Part shown: piece after piece, positions 44,937 through 56,399 of the stretch
How the letters are laid out: each line of letters begins with the position of its first letter
How positions within the stretch are numbered: position 1 is the stretch's first letter
Assembly: GCF_000687475.1 (NCBI RefSeq)
Contig: NC_057318.1
Location: forward strand, 4,588,001 to 4,652,000
Length of the DNA stretch: 64,000 nt
Reading direction: 5' to 3'
DNA from: Ustilaginoidea virens
Lineage: Eukaryota > Ascomycota > Sordariomycetes > Hypocreales > Clavicipitaceae
Translations under genes and position numbers: made by a program
The notes under the pieces: generated by a model
Told to the model about the DNA's origin: nothing
What the model saw: only the letters and a program-made list of their open reading frames with translations
Database searches by the model: none

Positions 44937-47672
44937 ATGAAGCAACCAGCAACAGCGGGACCAAATATTCATATGAAAACGCCACCCATCTTGGTGGAGC
45001 AGCGCATCCAGCGCCCCAACCCAGTTATGCATGGGGAGAAGTGCCGGGGGGGGGAGGGGGAGGGGAGTCAACGGACTGCGGGTGACAAGCGGCGGCACTG
45101 GGATGATGATTTACGGCAGTTTGCAGTTGGCCGCCAGGTGCTGCTCCTGCCTCAGGTTGACCTGCAACGTCAAGGAACAAGAACAAGCCAAGTGACAGAT
45201 GAAAAGCTGGGGCCTGGACAAGACCTTGAAAATTGCCTCTGGTCGCAACTTCGTCTTATAGTCTGGCAGCCGAGCCAGTTGCTTTCGAGTATGGATTTCG
45301 CCGAAAATGCAGACAAATACGTCCAGAGGGAATATTGTTTCGTCAACCGCAGCGGAGGTTCCTTTGACGTGGAGCGAAACCTGAAATCGCTGAGAGCAAC
45401 GGCTTTTGGTCCACTTTCCAACTGCTTGACAGATGAAGGCGACCAGCACTCCTACACTCTGCCCGTCAATGGCATTGATTTTCAAGAGCCTGATGACCAA
45501 CCTGCTCTCCTGTTGCGGAATCTGGAACAAGCATGCAAAGATTTAGATGCGTCGCACCAAATGCTGCCCAAGTGGAATTATAGTTACCGGAATCTCACGG
45601 TGTCGTCCGAGCTGCTTGACATCGGCTTCCACGCTGAGCTCGACCTCGCAAAGTATATGCATCAGGTACAGTCGTAGCGAGACCCTGACCTGACGAGATC
45701 TTGGCTTCCCACTCTGAAAGTCAACCTGGAAAAAGATGAAGGGCTCCCGTTTCCGTCTCGAGCACATAGACTCGGTCTTCTGTTACATCATGAAGTCGGC
45801 AAGAACGCATGGCCTCAGGGACCTGCAGACATATACGTGGCTGATTTGTTACAAGAAATGGAAAGGGGAAACCCAAGTCTCCAGTCTGTTTGGTCACCCC
45901 CGAACATACATGTGAGTAGCCACCATGGCTAGCATGACCTTTATATGTGCTTATACACCCAGTTCAACGAGGACTTGTTCGGGCTTTCGGCAACGGCGAC
46001 TGTGATGCACCCAAATCTCATAGGAATCAGTCATCACAGTCCTGAAGCTTTTGTATCGTTACTCCAACAAACACCAGAGCCCTCCGTCTCCCCGACACAG
46101 GAGCTCAAGTATCTGTCGCTTATGAATCAGGGCCGTGAGCGTGAATGCGACGATGTGATTGCTTCCACTGAACCGATGCTGCCTCGTCAGGGCCTTCAGG
46201 CTGCAGCTTTCAACCTGAACCATACTCAACAGAGCTCAGCTCCCCTCGCAACAACGGCTGCACACGTTGTGAGTAAGGACAGTGTCTTGAGTCAAACGCC
46301 CGACCACTCGCATGCCTTGCCTCCCAGAAAGGGTGTTGAACAAATTGCGCTACACGAGGCCTGCATTAGCTACGATGAAACGAGAGACGGGATACTATCT
46401 GATATCGAAATATTCACGTCGTCAACCGTAAATGATGATGGTCAGGAATCTGTTTCCAAATATTTTCGTCCAAATTCAGATTTTGCTGGGAGCCCCAAAG
46501 CCACGGAGAGTCCAATTAAGCAATTTAAAGACGAGGGTGTCTGGGCAAGAGCCGAGGTAGGTCAAGGCGAACGGAAGGCATCGTGGACATGCTCTCCTTA
46601 AGACGAACACTCGTCAATGAACACTAGAAAGGGTATTCGATCTGTGCTAAGGTCATAATAGGCCACAAGCTTGACCAGTCAGAAGGAGTACCACGAAACA
46701 GACCAACTGCTATCCCGGTTCATGCAAATGCGAGGCAATAAGGGGCGAATCTCAGTCACCACCGAGGCTGTTCCTTGCAACACTGCATCTACCGGGAAAT
46801 CAAAGTCGAAGGTGATCAAGGGGAGCCCCATGAAATGTGCTCGAGAAGCGAAATCGGTACAGGAAACTATCCAAGCCGACACGAACGAATGGCTTGCAAC
46901 CTCGTCACCGGATGTTTCGGTGCCAACGAAGACTGGATGCTGTTTGGTCTCCATACAGTTGGGCCCGTCGGTTATACGACATATAGAAGAAGTCTGGCCG
47001 GCAGAACATTTGATAGATAGAGACTTCAACAGTCAACTAGCGTCAACGGGTCTCTCAAGTGCTTCGGGTGGTGTCGCATCGTTCGCTGCTGAAGTCGATG
47101 TCTCTTTAACTTCAGATACAGGATTGATCTCGACGACGCTTTTACAGATCAAGCAAAAACCTTTGCCAGGTTCACATGCCCTGACGACTGTGCGACAAAG
47201 GATTTACAACTTGAGTCTCAAGTACAAGACGTTGATCATCTTTGTAGCCGAGACGGCCAGCTCGAAAGAAGACAGAATATCCCTGTCGACTTCAGATATG
47301 GCTGCCTACACGGACTTTGTTTGCTTCACCACTTCGTTGCGCGCGATAGTCACAGTGTGCTTGCTACCTGGTGCTGCCAAAACACTTGCACGGTGGATTT
47401 TGTCGGTAATGGCAAAGTATGCTCCCCAAGCGGCGGGTTTGCACTACGCCACATCCTTGGGGGATACGAGTTGGGAACTGTTCTTTCGGCAGTCGGGAAT
47501 GAACGTACGGGCTGCGCAGATCTTGGCCCACCGACTATTCGAGGACTTTGGCACCTCCGGGCTTGCCAAGTTCTTAGCCATGGGATCATCTGAACGGGGA
47601 GCCAGATACGGCTCGGTATTGAACCTCGAAGAAGAGCTTCTGCAAGCGGCATGCCTATGGGACGAAGAGTGA
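44937..47672 (+). CDS. XPF-like (DUF7102-type) protein, candidate Zip2/SHOC1 homologue
   Basis: Exons are 44937-45652, 45698-45911, 45963-46556 and 46662-47672; 844 aa. I recognise it as a fungal protein with a degenerate XPF nuclease-like domain and a C-terminal helix-hairpin-helix pair. Visible parts: LLSRFMQMRG (about 520), VSIQLGPSVIRHIEEVWPAE, a VDVSLTSDTGLISTTLLQIK strand-turn segment, VRQRIYNLSLKYKTLIIFVA, and a final block with WELFFRQSGMNVRAAQILAH and SGLAKFLAMGSSERGARYG, which fits HhH. The XPF active-site ERKxxxD is not present. This architecture is that of Zip2/SHOC1, which pairs with Spo16 in meiotic crossover formation; that function is inference. Intron 1 is only 45 bp (GTATAT donor); without it a TAG stops the frame. 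The start codon is uncertain. Confidence 0.65.
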
Positions 47673-49062
47673 GCGTGAGCGTGAGCGCGGCGGTCTTCCT
47701 AGTCTGCCGGACTCGACGACAAATCATTCAATCTTATATAGATGCCATATTCCGTGTCCCATTCAGACAATTCATTTAGGTGGCGTCTTCTCTTTTGTCA
47801 TCGTAGCACGGCACCCTCGCAGCCAGCTTGTGCATTTCCAATACTCGGAGGAAACGGCCAGGTCCAATGAATCGACCTGCATGCCGATACAGAGCCGCTT
47901 CAAGAAACGGTCGTCTCTGGGCAAATACGGGAAGCCGGAAGCGGTCCTCGCTGCTTGGGGTAATGGCAGCCCGCTTTCTTCCGCTGAAGGATAGAAAATT
48001 GCTCGCACATTCTCTGCCACCTTCGCACCCCCGTAGTCCGTTTTACTCCTTTAGAAGGTGCGAGTCTGATCAGCGTGAAACGGGTCCTCGGACCTTGCCT
48101 CAGCGGGATGACTGCGCAACTCAGGTCCCGAGTTGAAAACGCAGAGAACCGTTTGCCTCAGCTTCCTGCCTGACGCCTCGACACGGCTCCTGGGTGCTCG
48201 TGCTCAGCAGCGCCTAAGCAAACGTCAGCAGTTGCTGCTCCTTTGACGGTCGACTGGAAGAAAGCAAATACACACAAAGACAGGCAGACACCGGTACCAC
48301 GAGCTGGCGGGCCAAGCTGTCGGCCATGCAAGTTATCGGTTATCACAACGAGGACGGTTCTGAAGGAAGTCACCGTCAGAGCAACCGATTCGCCGAAAAG
48401 ACCCTGGTCAGGGGGGTCAAAATAAAGGGTGTCCCAAGCGTGAAAGATGCGTTCAACGCCGTGATTTTTCTTTCTGCTTCGGACGGACGGACGGACGTAC
48501 GGATGGACGGACAGACGGGTGAGGAAAATGACAGCTCGACATGCCGGGCTCGATAGCTGGGGGAGCTGCCAAAGAAGCCCACCTTTTTCGCGGCTACGCG
48601 AGAGAAAGAAGGCTGCTGCTACCGACTGCGCGCTGGTTTGTCCTGTTTCACCGTCCAGCTTGCTCGCTGGGGGAGGGGGGGGGGGGGTTTGAGACAACAT
48701 TACACATGGGTGGCTTCGTGCCGTGCCGCGTCGCCCAGGTCCCTGGGGATAAGGCAGGCTCTGCCTGCCCTTTCAGACAGGATGACAAACAGGCTTGGGG
48801 AAGGGGGGGGAGGCTGGGGATTTTGTTGATCTTTTGAGCAGCCTTGTGTTCGGTGTCAAAGACGACTGTGATTCTTAGCCAAGATTATTCATTGAGCACA
48901 TTTCTGCTAATATCCCACCAAAAGTGTCTAAACTGAGATGCGGTTCCAGCAGGGTCTAACCACGTGTAACCTTTCCCCGGGCCGTCCGTCACGCACGTAC
49001 GTCGACGCCCATTTCTTCCGTCAAGAGACAACAGATGGGCAAGGTTGTACAGATACAGGAAA
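47673..49062. other. convergent intergenic region
   Basis: About 1.4 kb between convergent genes. GGAC and GGACGGAC repeats lie at 48480-48520, and G-rich runs lie at 48669-48688 and 48800-48812. The frame at 47772-48020 (-) and those at 48158-48700 are not recognised as genes. Confidence 0.55.
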
Positions 49063-50273
49063 TCAACACAGCTCCCAAAGCGGCCTTGGAAGATGATTCG
49101 TTGCTGGGTAACTGCCTCCATGGACGTGCTTCAGACCGACGTAAACCACGCGGCACGACGTAGCAGTCAGCGTTATGGACCTGGAAGCTAGGCCGTAGTA
49201 GTCGGAAATGGAATGGGCCAACCAGCGTCTAAATCAAAGAGTCAGCTTGGTTCCTGGTCTGGCAAGAAAAACGGGGAGGGGGGATACCGTACTTGAAGGC
49301 GGCACTTTCTCCGTCCCCGAAAGAGTCGAACACGACGCCGGAATCAAGGGCCTGGTGGTTGGCTTGCCCTGCAGCTTTGCGATGGCGAAGCTGTTTCTTT
49401 GCGCGAAGCTCACGCATGGCCTTGTCCCTGCCCACAAAGACTATTTCTTCGTCATCCGAGTCGACTTCGGAACCGGCAGCATCCATGCTGGCTGGAGCTT
49501 GTTGTCGTTGCGCCGAGGGCTGTCGACGACGGTGCTCCTCGCGGAGGAATCGTCGCACCGGTTCTTCCAGCACGCGGACCCAGTTCCGGACGGCCGGGGT
49601 GCGCTTTGCCGTCTCCCGCAAGTCTCGAGGCACCTCGCCAACGCCCAGCCCTGTCGCGGTTCCCGTCTTCAGCTGCTGCTTCTTGCGCGCGGCCTGGAGC
49701 CTGGCGGCCCTGTCATCGACTCGTCGGCCGACGCCGCGGTCCCAAAACTGCGCTAGCTGGTACGGGACGTGGTGGACGCGATGTGTGGGGTGGACTTCCC
49801 AGTCTGCGGGAAGAGGCGGCTGGACGTTGGGGACCCCCACGAGACGGTCTGCCAGGACGGGCTGTGAGCGAACAAAAGAGAACGTTCAAGCGAGGTGGAG
49901 AGTTCCAAGACGAGCCCGTACCGTTCTCCCATCGCCGACGCTGACGGCTGCCTTCGTTGCCCCTCAGCAATGCCTCCCGTCGCTTCATGCTGTCGCGGCT
50001 GGAGGGCGGACGACGAGGAAGCCCGTGCTCATGGGGTGGTGCTGCGCACGCGCCAGACCGGGGCGTCTTGTCTGACGGCAACGCGTCGTCGAGAGGGATG
50101 GCCAGCGGCGTCCCGGTCCCCCGCGCAATGGGCGACACGCTCAGAGACGCCAGGGCCGAGATGGTCCAGGCATCAATATCGATGGCACCATTGGTCACGG
50201 GTGTTGGCGGCGACAATAAGAGCTCCAGGTCGGCGGTTTCCTCGGCAGGAAGACCGGCGCTGAAGATGGCCAT
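49063..50273 (-). CDS. R3H-associated domain protein
   Basis: Exons are 50273-49922, 49848-49293 and 49228-49063; 357 aa. This is a fungal protein with an N-terminal R3H-associated region followed by an R3H-like nucleic-acid-binding domain. Landmarks: start MAIFSAGLPAEE, IDAWTISALASLS, RRRWEND joined across intron 1 to RLVGVPNVQPPLPADWEV, then HHVPYQLAQFWD. The R3H module spans intron 2, with AFK joined to RWLAHSISDYYGL, which contains the R-x3-H core, and ends in the expected LPRPLWEL. An acidic DSDDEEIVFVG stretch precedes it. It probably binds single-stranded nucleic acid; cellular role unknown. The chosen acceptor at 49849-49850 keeps frame, whereas the nearer CACAG at 49862-49866 would not. 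Confidence 0.78.
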
Positions 50274-51240
50274 TGGGGACGTGGAGACGCGAATCTTGAT
50301 GCGTGGCAAGGAGTGGTGGTGATCGAGAGAGCGTTAACGACAAGGTGTTTGGTGAGGATCTGCGAGCAAACTTTGTTGGCCCCTGGGAACCGCAGCCAAC
50401 TGGAGGCAGAAAATATTTTTCGTGACAACAAGCCGTCGCCTTTCAGGGTGCTCTGCAGAGTTGTCGGTTCTAATTAGCGTGAAGCGATTCCTCTTGGTCT
50501 GGCCCATGACTCACTCAACTTGGGACCCACGGGGCGCGCGATGGCTGTGGCCTGGTCGCTGTCGCGTCGTGCCAGTGCCAACCAGCGTGGGAACCGCTGC
50601 TGACTTGGAAATGAACCTCATATGCACGGAGTAGTCTGGCCATGTATGGTAATATCAGTCGCGTTAGCTTGGAGTCTTGGGGACAGCGAAGTGCACCAGA
50701 CAGAAGTGCACAGTAAATTGTGCACGGTGAGCCGCCCGAGACACGGTTAAATCACCCACGGCACAGCGCAGGTCGGCAATTGGCAGCGGTGGCAACTCCG
50801 GCCTTATTGATTAGGTACCTAATGTAGGCTCCTGCCGTTGAATTGTCTGGTCGGTCGGTCCTGCTGTTGACCCCAGCGCCTGCCCTCTTTCCGCTTGCTT
50901 GCTTCCCCCATCCACCAAACAAGTTGTCTGGTCGCCCACAGGCATCCGCGCTGGGGCTGCGCCCGCAGACTTCTCCTCGGAGGAATGCACTCCCCGCCCT
51001 CCGTGAGCGCGCGTCTTTGGCGTCTTGGTCTCACAGCCTCCCATCCCAACGCCAACAGGAAAACAGGCTACGACCCAGGACTTTTTTTGCCCAGCAGTCG
51101 TGAGCAATGAAGAAGAGAGGAGAAGCAAACATACCCGCTCGTAACAGCAAATACCATTGCCGGGGGAGCGATGCAAGTACGCAAAATGTCTCAATGGATG
51201 CTCCAGCCCCGTGCACGGCAGAAAACGTCCCCTATATAGT
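50274..51240. other. intergenic region between two minus-strand genes
   Basis: Promoter of the R3H-associated gene and 3' region of the PQ-loop gene. TTAGGTACCTAATG lies at 50811-50824. Overlapping open frames at 50811-51110 are not recognised. Confidence 0.6.
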
Positions 51241-52566
51241 CTAGCTTCTTTTGTTTGTTTGATAGCTTTTCCTCGGATTCCCAATGCCTCCCGGCCGGAG
51301 CAGCGGCTGGTTTTCTCTCGCAATGGCCCTCTCCTCCCGTTCCCTGATGTCGTCGAGGTCCTCCTCGGTCTCGGCGTAGCGTTCCGGATGGCCGGTGAAG
51401 GGACCGGGCAGACCTCGTTCCCAGCCTTCTGAATAGGTCCTTGGCGCAAATGGACGACGTGGCGCGGCCGAGCCCTCCAACGACTCATAAGGGGCTCGAG
51501 ATCCATCGGCGATCTGCACTGCCAGCTGCTGTTCCTGCCGGCGAGCGGCAAGCTCGTAGTACACACCAAGAAACAGGACGCACCCCTGCATCACGGCTGT
51601 CAGGAGATAGATTGCCCATGTGCTCCATCCCTCGGGGCCGAGCCTTGCGTATAGACTTGCAGCGAATAAAAAGCCCCCCGGGGTTTGTATGCACATCATC
51701 GGAATGCTCAGGCTTCCCACATGTTTGAGACGATACGTCATCAGAATCTGCGGGAAATACTGCGTGGCAGCCAGCGCTGCTGCCATGACCCCCAGGAAGT
51801 TGGCCCAGGCAGTCAGATGGTTTGGAAACGCTAGAGTAAAGACGCCGCTCAGGATCACCACCATCAGACCGTGTACAGCGCATGCGAGACCAACGCCAAC
51901 GGCGGTCTGCCATTTCGGCGATTCCCCACCAAGCTCTCCGGACGGAACATTCGCATCCTGATACCGGAAGAAGATGAGGAAAAGAACAAGACTAGCGAGG
52001 CAGTCAGCCTAATGCCGGTTCCGACGCTGAGGGGTAAGGATCAAAAGTATGAAACGGGCATGAAGAAGGGCGCGGGGGAAGGGCACAATAGAAGCAGAGA
52101 GCTGGGGCCAATAGCAGAGAGATACCTACATCAGGGTGAAGCAGACCCATTGCACGCCAAGTTGAGCAACTCCTAGTAATCCGGAAACGCACTGAAAGGT
52201 TTCCAGCTCTTTGCAACACTCGATAGCTTGACGGGACTGGGACACGGTAAGGATGTTGGCAAAGCCCGACGTGGCCGAAGTCGTCCCCAGGAGCACAAAA
52301 TATGGCGAAATCCCTTCAGCTGTACCTCGCGAGATGATTCGATAATGCTGCGGTAGGTAAGAGATCAAGAGACCGACCAGGATTAAACTAGAGCATGGTC
52401 AATCCGTGACATGGCCCTCGTGGATACACTGAGCTGCAGGCGGGAGAGGGGGGGAAAAAAAGAAAAGAAAAAAAGAAGGAGTAGCTTACATTGATATGAC
52501 CAACTCAAGATAGCGAAGCGTTCTGAGGGGCTCGCATTCTACGTGCGTTGATTGTAGAATGTTCAT
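51241..52566 (-). CDS. PQ-loop repeat membrane protein
   Basis: Exons are 52566-52490, 52387-52130 and 51991-51241; 361 aa. Seven hydrophobic segments with two PQ-loop motifs: LISYLPQHYRII near residue 35 and ALAATQYFPQILMTYRLKHVG near residue 175. The family includes vacuolar cystine and basic amino acid exporters and MTC/Ypq-like proteins, which move small solutes across organelle membranes. The C-terminal 100 residues are cytosolic, charged and probably disordered, including the acidic ETEEDLDDIREREE. Substrate cannot be told from the sequence. The start is the first ATG in exon 1, and the frame holds across both introns (102 and 138 bp). Confidence 0.84.
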
Positions 52567-53308
52567 CTTGACGGCAGCATGTGTATGCCCCAATGTCGAC
52601 GTAGCTAGCCAACTGGTGGGCCGAGTTTAGAGTGCGAGTTCCGATTGAGTTGACAGGTATTAGTATCCGAGAGTAAACTGTCGGTTTTCCCTCCCGGATA
52701 GTGAAGAGGTCCGGACAGTCCAGTAAGAGAGACAGATATCGAGGCTCTAGAACGCGGAATAGATGGGCTGCGGACTGGAGGGGGGAAACAAGAAGAAGAC
52801 GAAGAGGAAGAAGAAGAAATCGATGGCAAATTCAGGAAAATAGTTCAAAGTGCAGCTTGTCGTCGAGGCACTTTAGTATTTGCGAGCCAGGGCTCCGGGG
52901 GAAGCGGCTTGCCCAGGGACAAAGAGCTCAAGTCCAAGGAAGGATGGCAAGGCGCCACAGAGAAGCGGGAACAGGCTACGAGCAAGGGATGAACGTCCAA
53001 GTGGGATCGGAGGAAAAGAATGAGTGGGCTTTGAGCAGAGAGGAGGAAGGGAATGCGGAAGGAATGTGACGTGAGCAAGGAAGCACGAGCGAGGCCAGCA
53101 CAACAAGGCTTTGTGTCGAGATGAACGGTTGGGAACTCGAGACGTCTGACGAGAAGGTGAGGCGGGTCGAGATCTGTGACCAACAAGACCGCAGGCCGAC
53201 CGCGCGGACCCACCCGACCCCACCTGATGGCGCCAACGTGCATTTGAATGGCCACATCACTCTGGGCCGACGCACTTGAATGTCATTGTCATTTTGTCTC
53301 GTCTGTGG

Positions 53309-53361
53309 GCAGCGGCAGCGGCAGCGGCAGCGGCAGCTGCAGCTGCAGCTGCTGCCGCTGG
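53309..53361. repeat. AGCGGC/AGCTGC hexamer repeat
   Basis: AGCGGC units followed by AGCTGC units, in intergenic sequence; a compositional cousin of the coding GCTGCG repeats in the GPCR and Herp/Usa1-like genes. Confidence 0.9.
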
Positions 53362-54100
53362 CTGGAGCCTGGCTCATACAAGAAGAGTCAATCTGGTGGG
53401 AGACCCCCTGTCCAGAACCAAGGCTGGGCAAAAAGAGCCCGAACAAAGGGAAGAGAGGGGGGAAGAGAAGGGAAACATAAGACAGGCTGCGGATGCTGGC
53501 AAGTTGGCCCCGCTGAAGCCGTGCCTGTACTACCTTAGGTACCTATATATGTTCGTTCTAACCAGACTTCTGCCAGTCCCTGCCCCTGGGCCCTGAGTGA
53601 GCCCCTGGCGTATCGATTCAGGCCAATCACCCCGCCTCAAGTTTAGCTGTTGCTCAAGTACATACGGAGTCCCAGCTCGAATGGGCTGGGGCTTCCCATC
53701 TACCGGGGGAAAAGGGCCAATTCTCCCCTCCTCGTTAAAAGAGGACAATAACAACTCTGTGACTGAATTGGAACCCAGTATTCAGAATTTATTTTGGCGG
53801 AAAGAAAGCCGCTGCCTTAATTTCGAGCCTAATCCATTCACTTGGAGAATTCAATCTCAAGCGTCAAGGAAGTAATCGCAGAGCTTCAGCAACTTGCGGC
53901 ACTTGTGGCAACCCAGGGGTTCCGCTTGGCGGGTCTAAGTACCTGCCTGGCACTACTCTGGCACCCCCATGTAGACGCTTACTAATAATACGCTACTGTC
54001 AATAGATGCTAAGGTACGAGTGTCCAGAAGAAACCAGACAGGATGCAATCAATCCAATCCCTGTGGGAGCATGCCAACTCCCTTTCATCAACGTCCTCAG

Positions 54101-54129
54101 CAACAACAACAACAACAACAACAACAACA
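54101..54129. repeat. (CAA)n trinucleotide microsatellite
   Basis: Nine to ten CAA units about 250 bp upstream of the WD40-protein start codon, probably in its 5' UTR or promoter. Confidence 0.95.
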
Positions 54130-54379
54130 TCATCACCAGGTCGCAGGTCACGAGCTCGAATGCATCTTTCTCAACCCCACGCTTTTCCCATTCGCCCAGT
54201 GCTCTTCACAGAGAGCTACCTACCAGCTTATCTCGCTTTTCCGTCGAACCCCACCATGGCGGCACTCTGACGTGACTGTGACGTTTTGGAGGTGTTTTAC
54301 TTTCCCATCACCGCTTCTCTTCCAAGCAAGGGGTCTGTCTATTCGTACGCACGCAACAGTGTTGCTCGTGCTTTGCTGA

Positions 54380-55729
54380 ATGCGTGCGTGCGTCATGGAT
54401 CAAGATCAAGAGTCAAGCCGTGCTCTGCCATGTGGCGAGCCCCTTGAGGAGGGAATCCATCCGCCGGGGATGCAGCTTCTCGCGCAGCATGCGCCCACGT
54501 CATCCACATCATCTTCAGGCTCGCTGGCAACCGTTGACACGACGCAGCCGACCCCCTCGCGCGTCTTTTACTCATCCGCGCAATGGACAGCCGACGGCAC
54601 TACCATTCTAGTTGCCTCCTCTGACAATTCCGTGTCGTCCTTTGTTGTTCCTGCAGATCTGCTGCAGACATCTACCTGTCCGCAGCAGTTGGAGCCACGA
54701 GCCGTCACAAGGCTCCCCGAACCCACCCAGGTCGTAGCGCCTGCTCCATTCTTCTCTCTTGAAGCTGCCTCAACCCAGGCATTCCTGGTCGCCTGTCGTG
54801 ACCACCCCTTGCACCTATATCACGCATTTCCCGGAGCCCACGCTCCTGCGCCCATTGGCCAGTACAAGTTGATCAAGCACGAAACCGAGCAATACCTTAC
54901 CCCTTCATCGCTGGTGTGGCAGTATCCTGGCACGCATTTCATATGCGGTTCCGCCAATCGGCTGGATTATTTCGACGTATCAAGACATGGCTCGGACGGA
55001 CCCGTCCTAACAGTGCCCACTATTCCATCCAGACGACATGTATCCAAAGGTCATGGCATAGGCATGAAGGGGACTGTTTCAGCTCTGGCTGTTTCTCCTC
55101 CCGATTCCAACGGGAGCAGCCTTCTTGCCGCCGGCACATGGACGCGTTGGATGGGCTTGTACGATCTCCACCGCTCGGATGGGGCCGTGGCAAACTGGAA
55201 GATAGCCCAGGCAGATATCCCCGGATCGTGCTCCGGGTCTCATGGCCAAGGTATCGTGCAGGTCCTGTGGAGTCCGTGTGGGAGATATCTTGTCGTCAAC
55301 GAACGTCATGCCGACGCTGTATTGGTCTATGACATCCGGGGATCAGGAAAACTGTTGAGTGTGTTGACCGGCCGAACCGCCGGCACGCAGCAGAGGCTTC
55401 ATGGTGATGTTTTCAATGGATGTCATGATGGCTTTGAAGTATGGGCAGGCTCCGAGGACGGGGCGGTTTTGGTCTGGGAAAAGGTTGGCTTGACTGCTGC
55501 AGAAACACCACCATCATGGAGCTGGAAGCCCCACAGTTCTCCCGTCTGTTCCACCATCCTGCATGGCAGCGGCTCGGTGGTGGCAACATGCTCTGGGGGC
55601 TGGGAACATGCTGGTGTTGACCAGAGTGTTGACCCTTCGATGGCTGTGCCCGGACGCTCGCAGGGATGCCGAGTGCTTGACGAATCCAGCCTGAAGCTCT
55701 GGTTCCTAGACGAGCCGCCAGCTGGCTGA
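54380..55729 (+). CDS. WD40 protein, Swt21 / WRAP53 (TCAB1)-like
   Basis: Single exon of 449 aa from ATG 54380; a second ATG five codons on (54395) is equally possible. WD-type beta-propeller blades are visible: FYSSAQWTADGTTILVASSD, the FLVACRDHPLHLYHAF block, LVWQYPGTHFICGSANRLDY, SSLLAAGTWTRWMGLYDL, VLWSPCGRYLVVNERHADAV and GFEVWAGSEDGAVLVWEK. The YLTPSSLVW to FICGSANRLDYFDVSR block resembles Swt21/Gnr1 of fungi and human WRAP53, which binds CAB-box RNAs and affects snRNP or telomerase RNA assembly. The last blade and C-terminus include LKLWFLDEP. Function in this organism is inferred from family only. Confidence 0.75.
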   Translation: MRACVMDQDQESSRALPCGEPLEEGIHPPGMQLLAQHAPTSSTSSSGSLATVDTTQPTPSRVFYSSAQWTADGTTILVASSDNSVSSFVVPADLLQTSTCPQQLEPRAVTRLPEPTQVVAPAPFFSLEAASTQAFLVACRDHPLHLYHAFPGAHAPAPIGQYKLIKHETEQYLTPSSLVWQYPGTHFICGSANRLDYFDVSRHGSDGPVLTVPTIPSRRHVSKGHGIGMKGTVSALAVSPPDSNGSSLLAAGTWTRWMGLYDLHRSDGAVANWKIAQADIPGSCSGSHGQGIVQVLWSPCGRYLVVNERHADAVLVYDIRGSGKLLSVLTGRTAGTQQRLHGDVFNGCHDGFEVWAGSEDGAVLVWEKVGLTAAETPPSWSWKPHSSPVCSTILHGSGSVVATCSGGWEHAGVDQSVDPSMAVPGRSQGCRVLDESSLKLWFLDEPPAG

Positions 55730-56399
55730 GCTCTTTCTCTCCTGTGAAAGGAACAGGAACAAGAGCGCAGCCGCCACCTGCCGCCAACCTCTTTGGCAAG
55801 GTATGAATTCACGACCATGCCGTTTATTCCCCGGATTCAACGGTCAGTGGTTCAGAAACGGTCTCGACACGTCTCCCATCTGGAAGATGTTGGGTAGATA
55901 GAGCCTGTGCACAACGGGAAAGAAAGAGTTTGCTATTTTTTTTAACATACTCTAAGGTATCCTGCAGAGTGATGGCACTCATCGACAGTTCCGCAGTACT
56001 GTCGCTGTCATGGCAGCGCTGCGCTGAATTTGAAGCACCAGTCGAATCTCGACAAAAAGCTCACCTCTCTGCCTGCCATGATGTTGCATCCACCAAAAAA
56101 GAAAAAGATAATTCACCTACACGATTCTTTTTCGCCCCTTCATTGATCTATAGGACGAGAAGTCATTGCTGCTAGCTTAGCTCGCGCCTGTTTTATCCAG
56201 CCAATAACGCCTGTGCTGCACGCCAAAGACCAGGAAGAGAAAGCGTTCAGAAAAAAAAGGAATAGAACGAAGAGTCTGTCATGTCTCCTCAATACACCCA
56301 AGCTGTACACTGTACACGATTAGTGGTTATCAGCGTTTCTCGGTGGCTGACCAATAAACCATCCCTCCGCTGGAAGCGGACCCTTACAAGATTGACCAT
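55730..56399. other. convergent 3' region
   Basis: Between the WD40 gene and the membrane-protein gene. Short A and T runs at 55936-55944 and 56251-56258; no gene recognised. Confidence 0.65.

Larger units (their letters stand above)
52567..54379. other. 1.8-kb intergenic region with repeats
   Basis: Lies between divergent genes. It contains a purine-rich tract (52780-52825), an AGCGGC repeat (53309-53361) and a (CAA)n run (54101-54129). CCTTAGGTACCTATATA lies at 53533-53549. Frames overlapping the repeats encode polyalanine or polyglutamine and are unlikely to be genes. Confidence 0.55.

Noticed and set aside
49862..49866. CACAG acceptor for intron 1 of the R3H-associated gene
   Set aside because: It would shift the frame; the acceptor 13 bases further restores the family sequence.
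53276..53596. Plus-strand frame encoding polyalanine
   Set aside because: Translation of the AGCGGC microsatellite in intergenic DNA.
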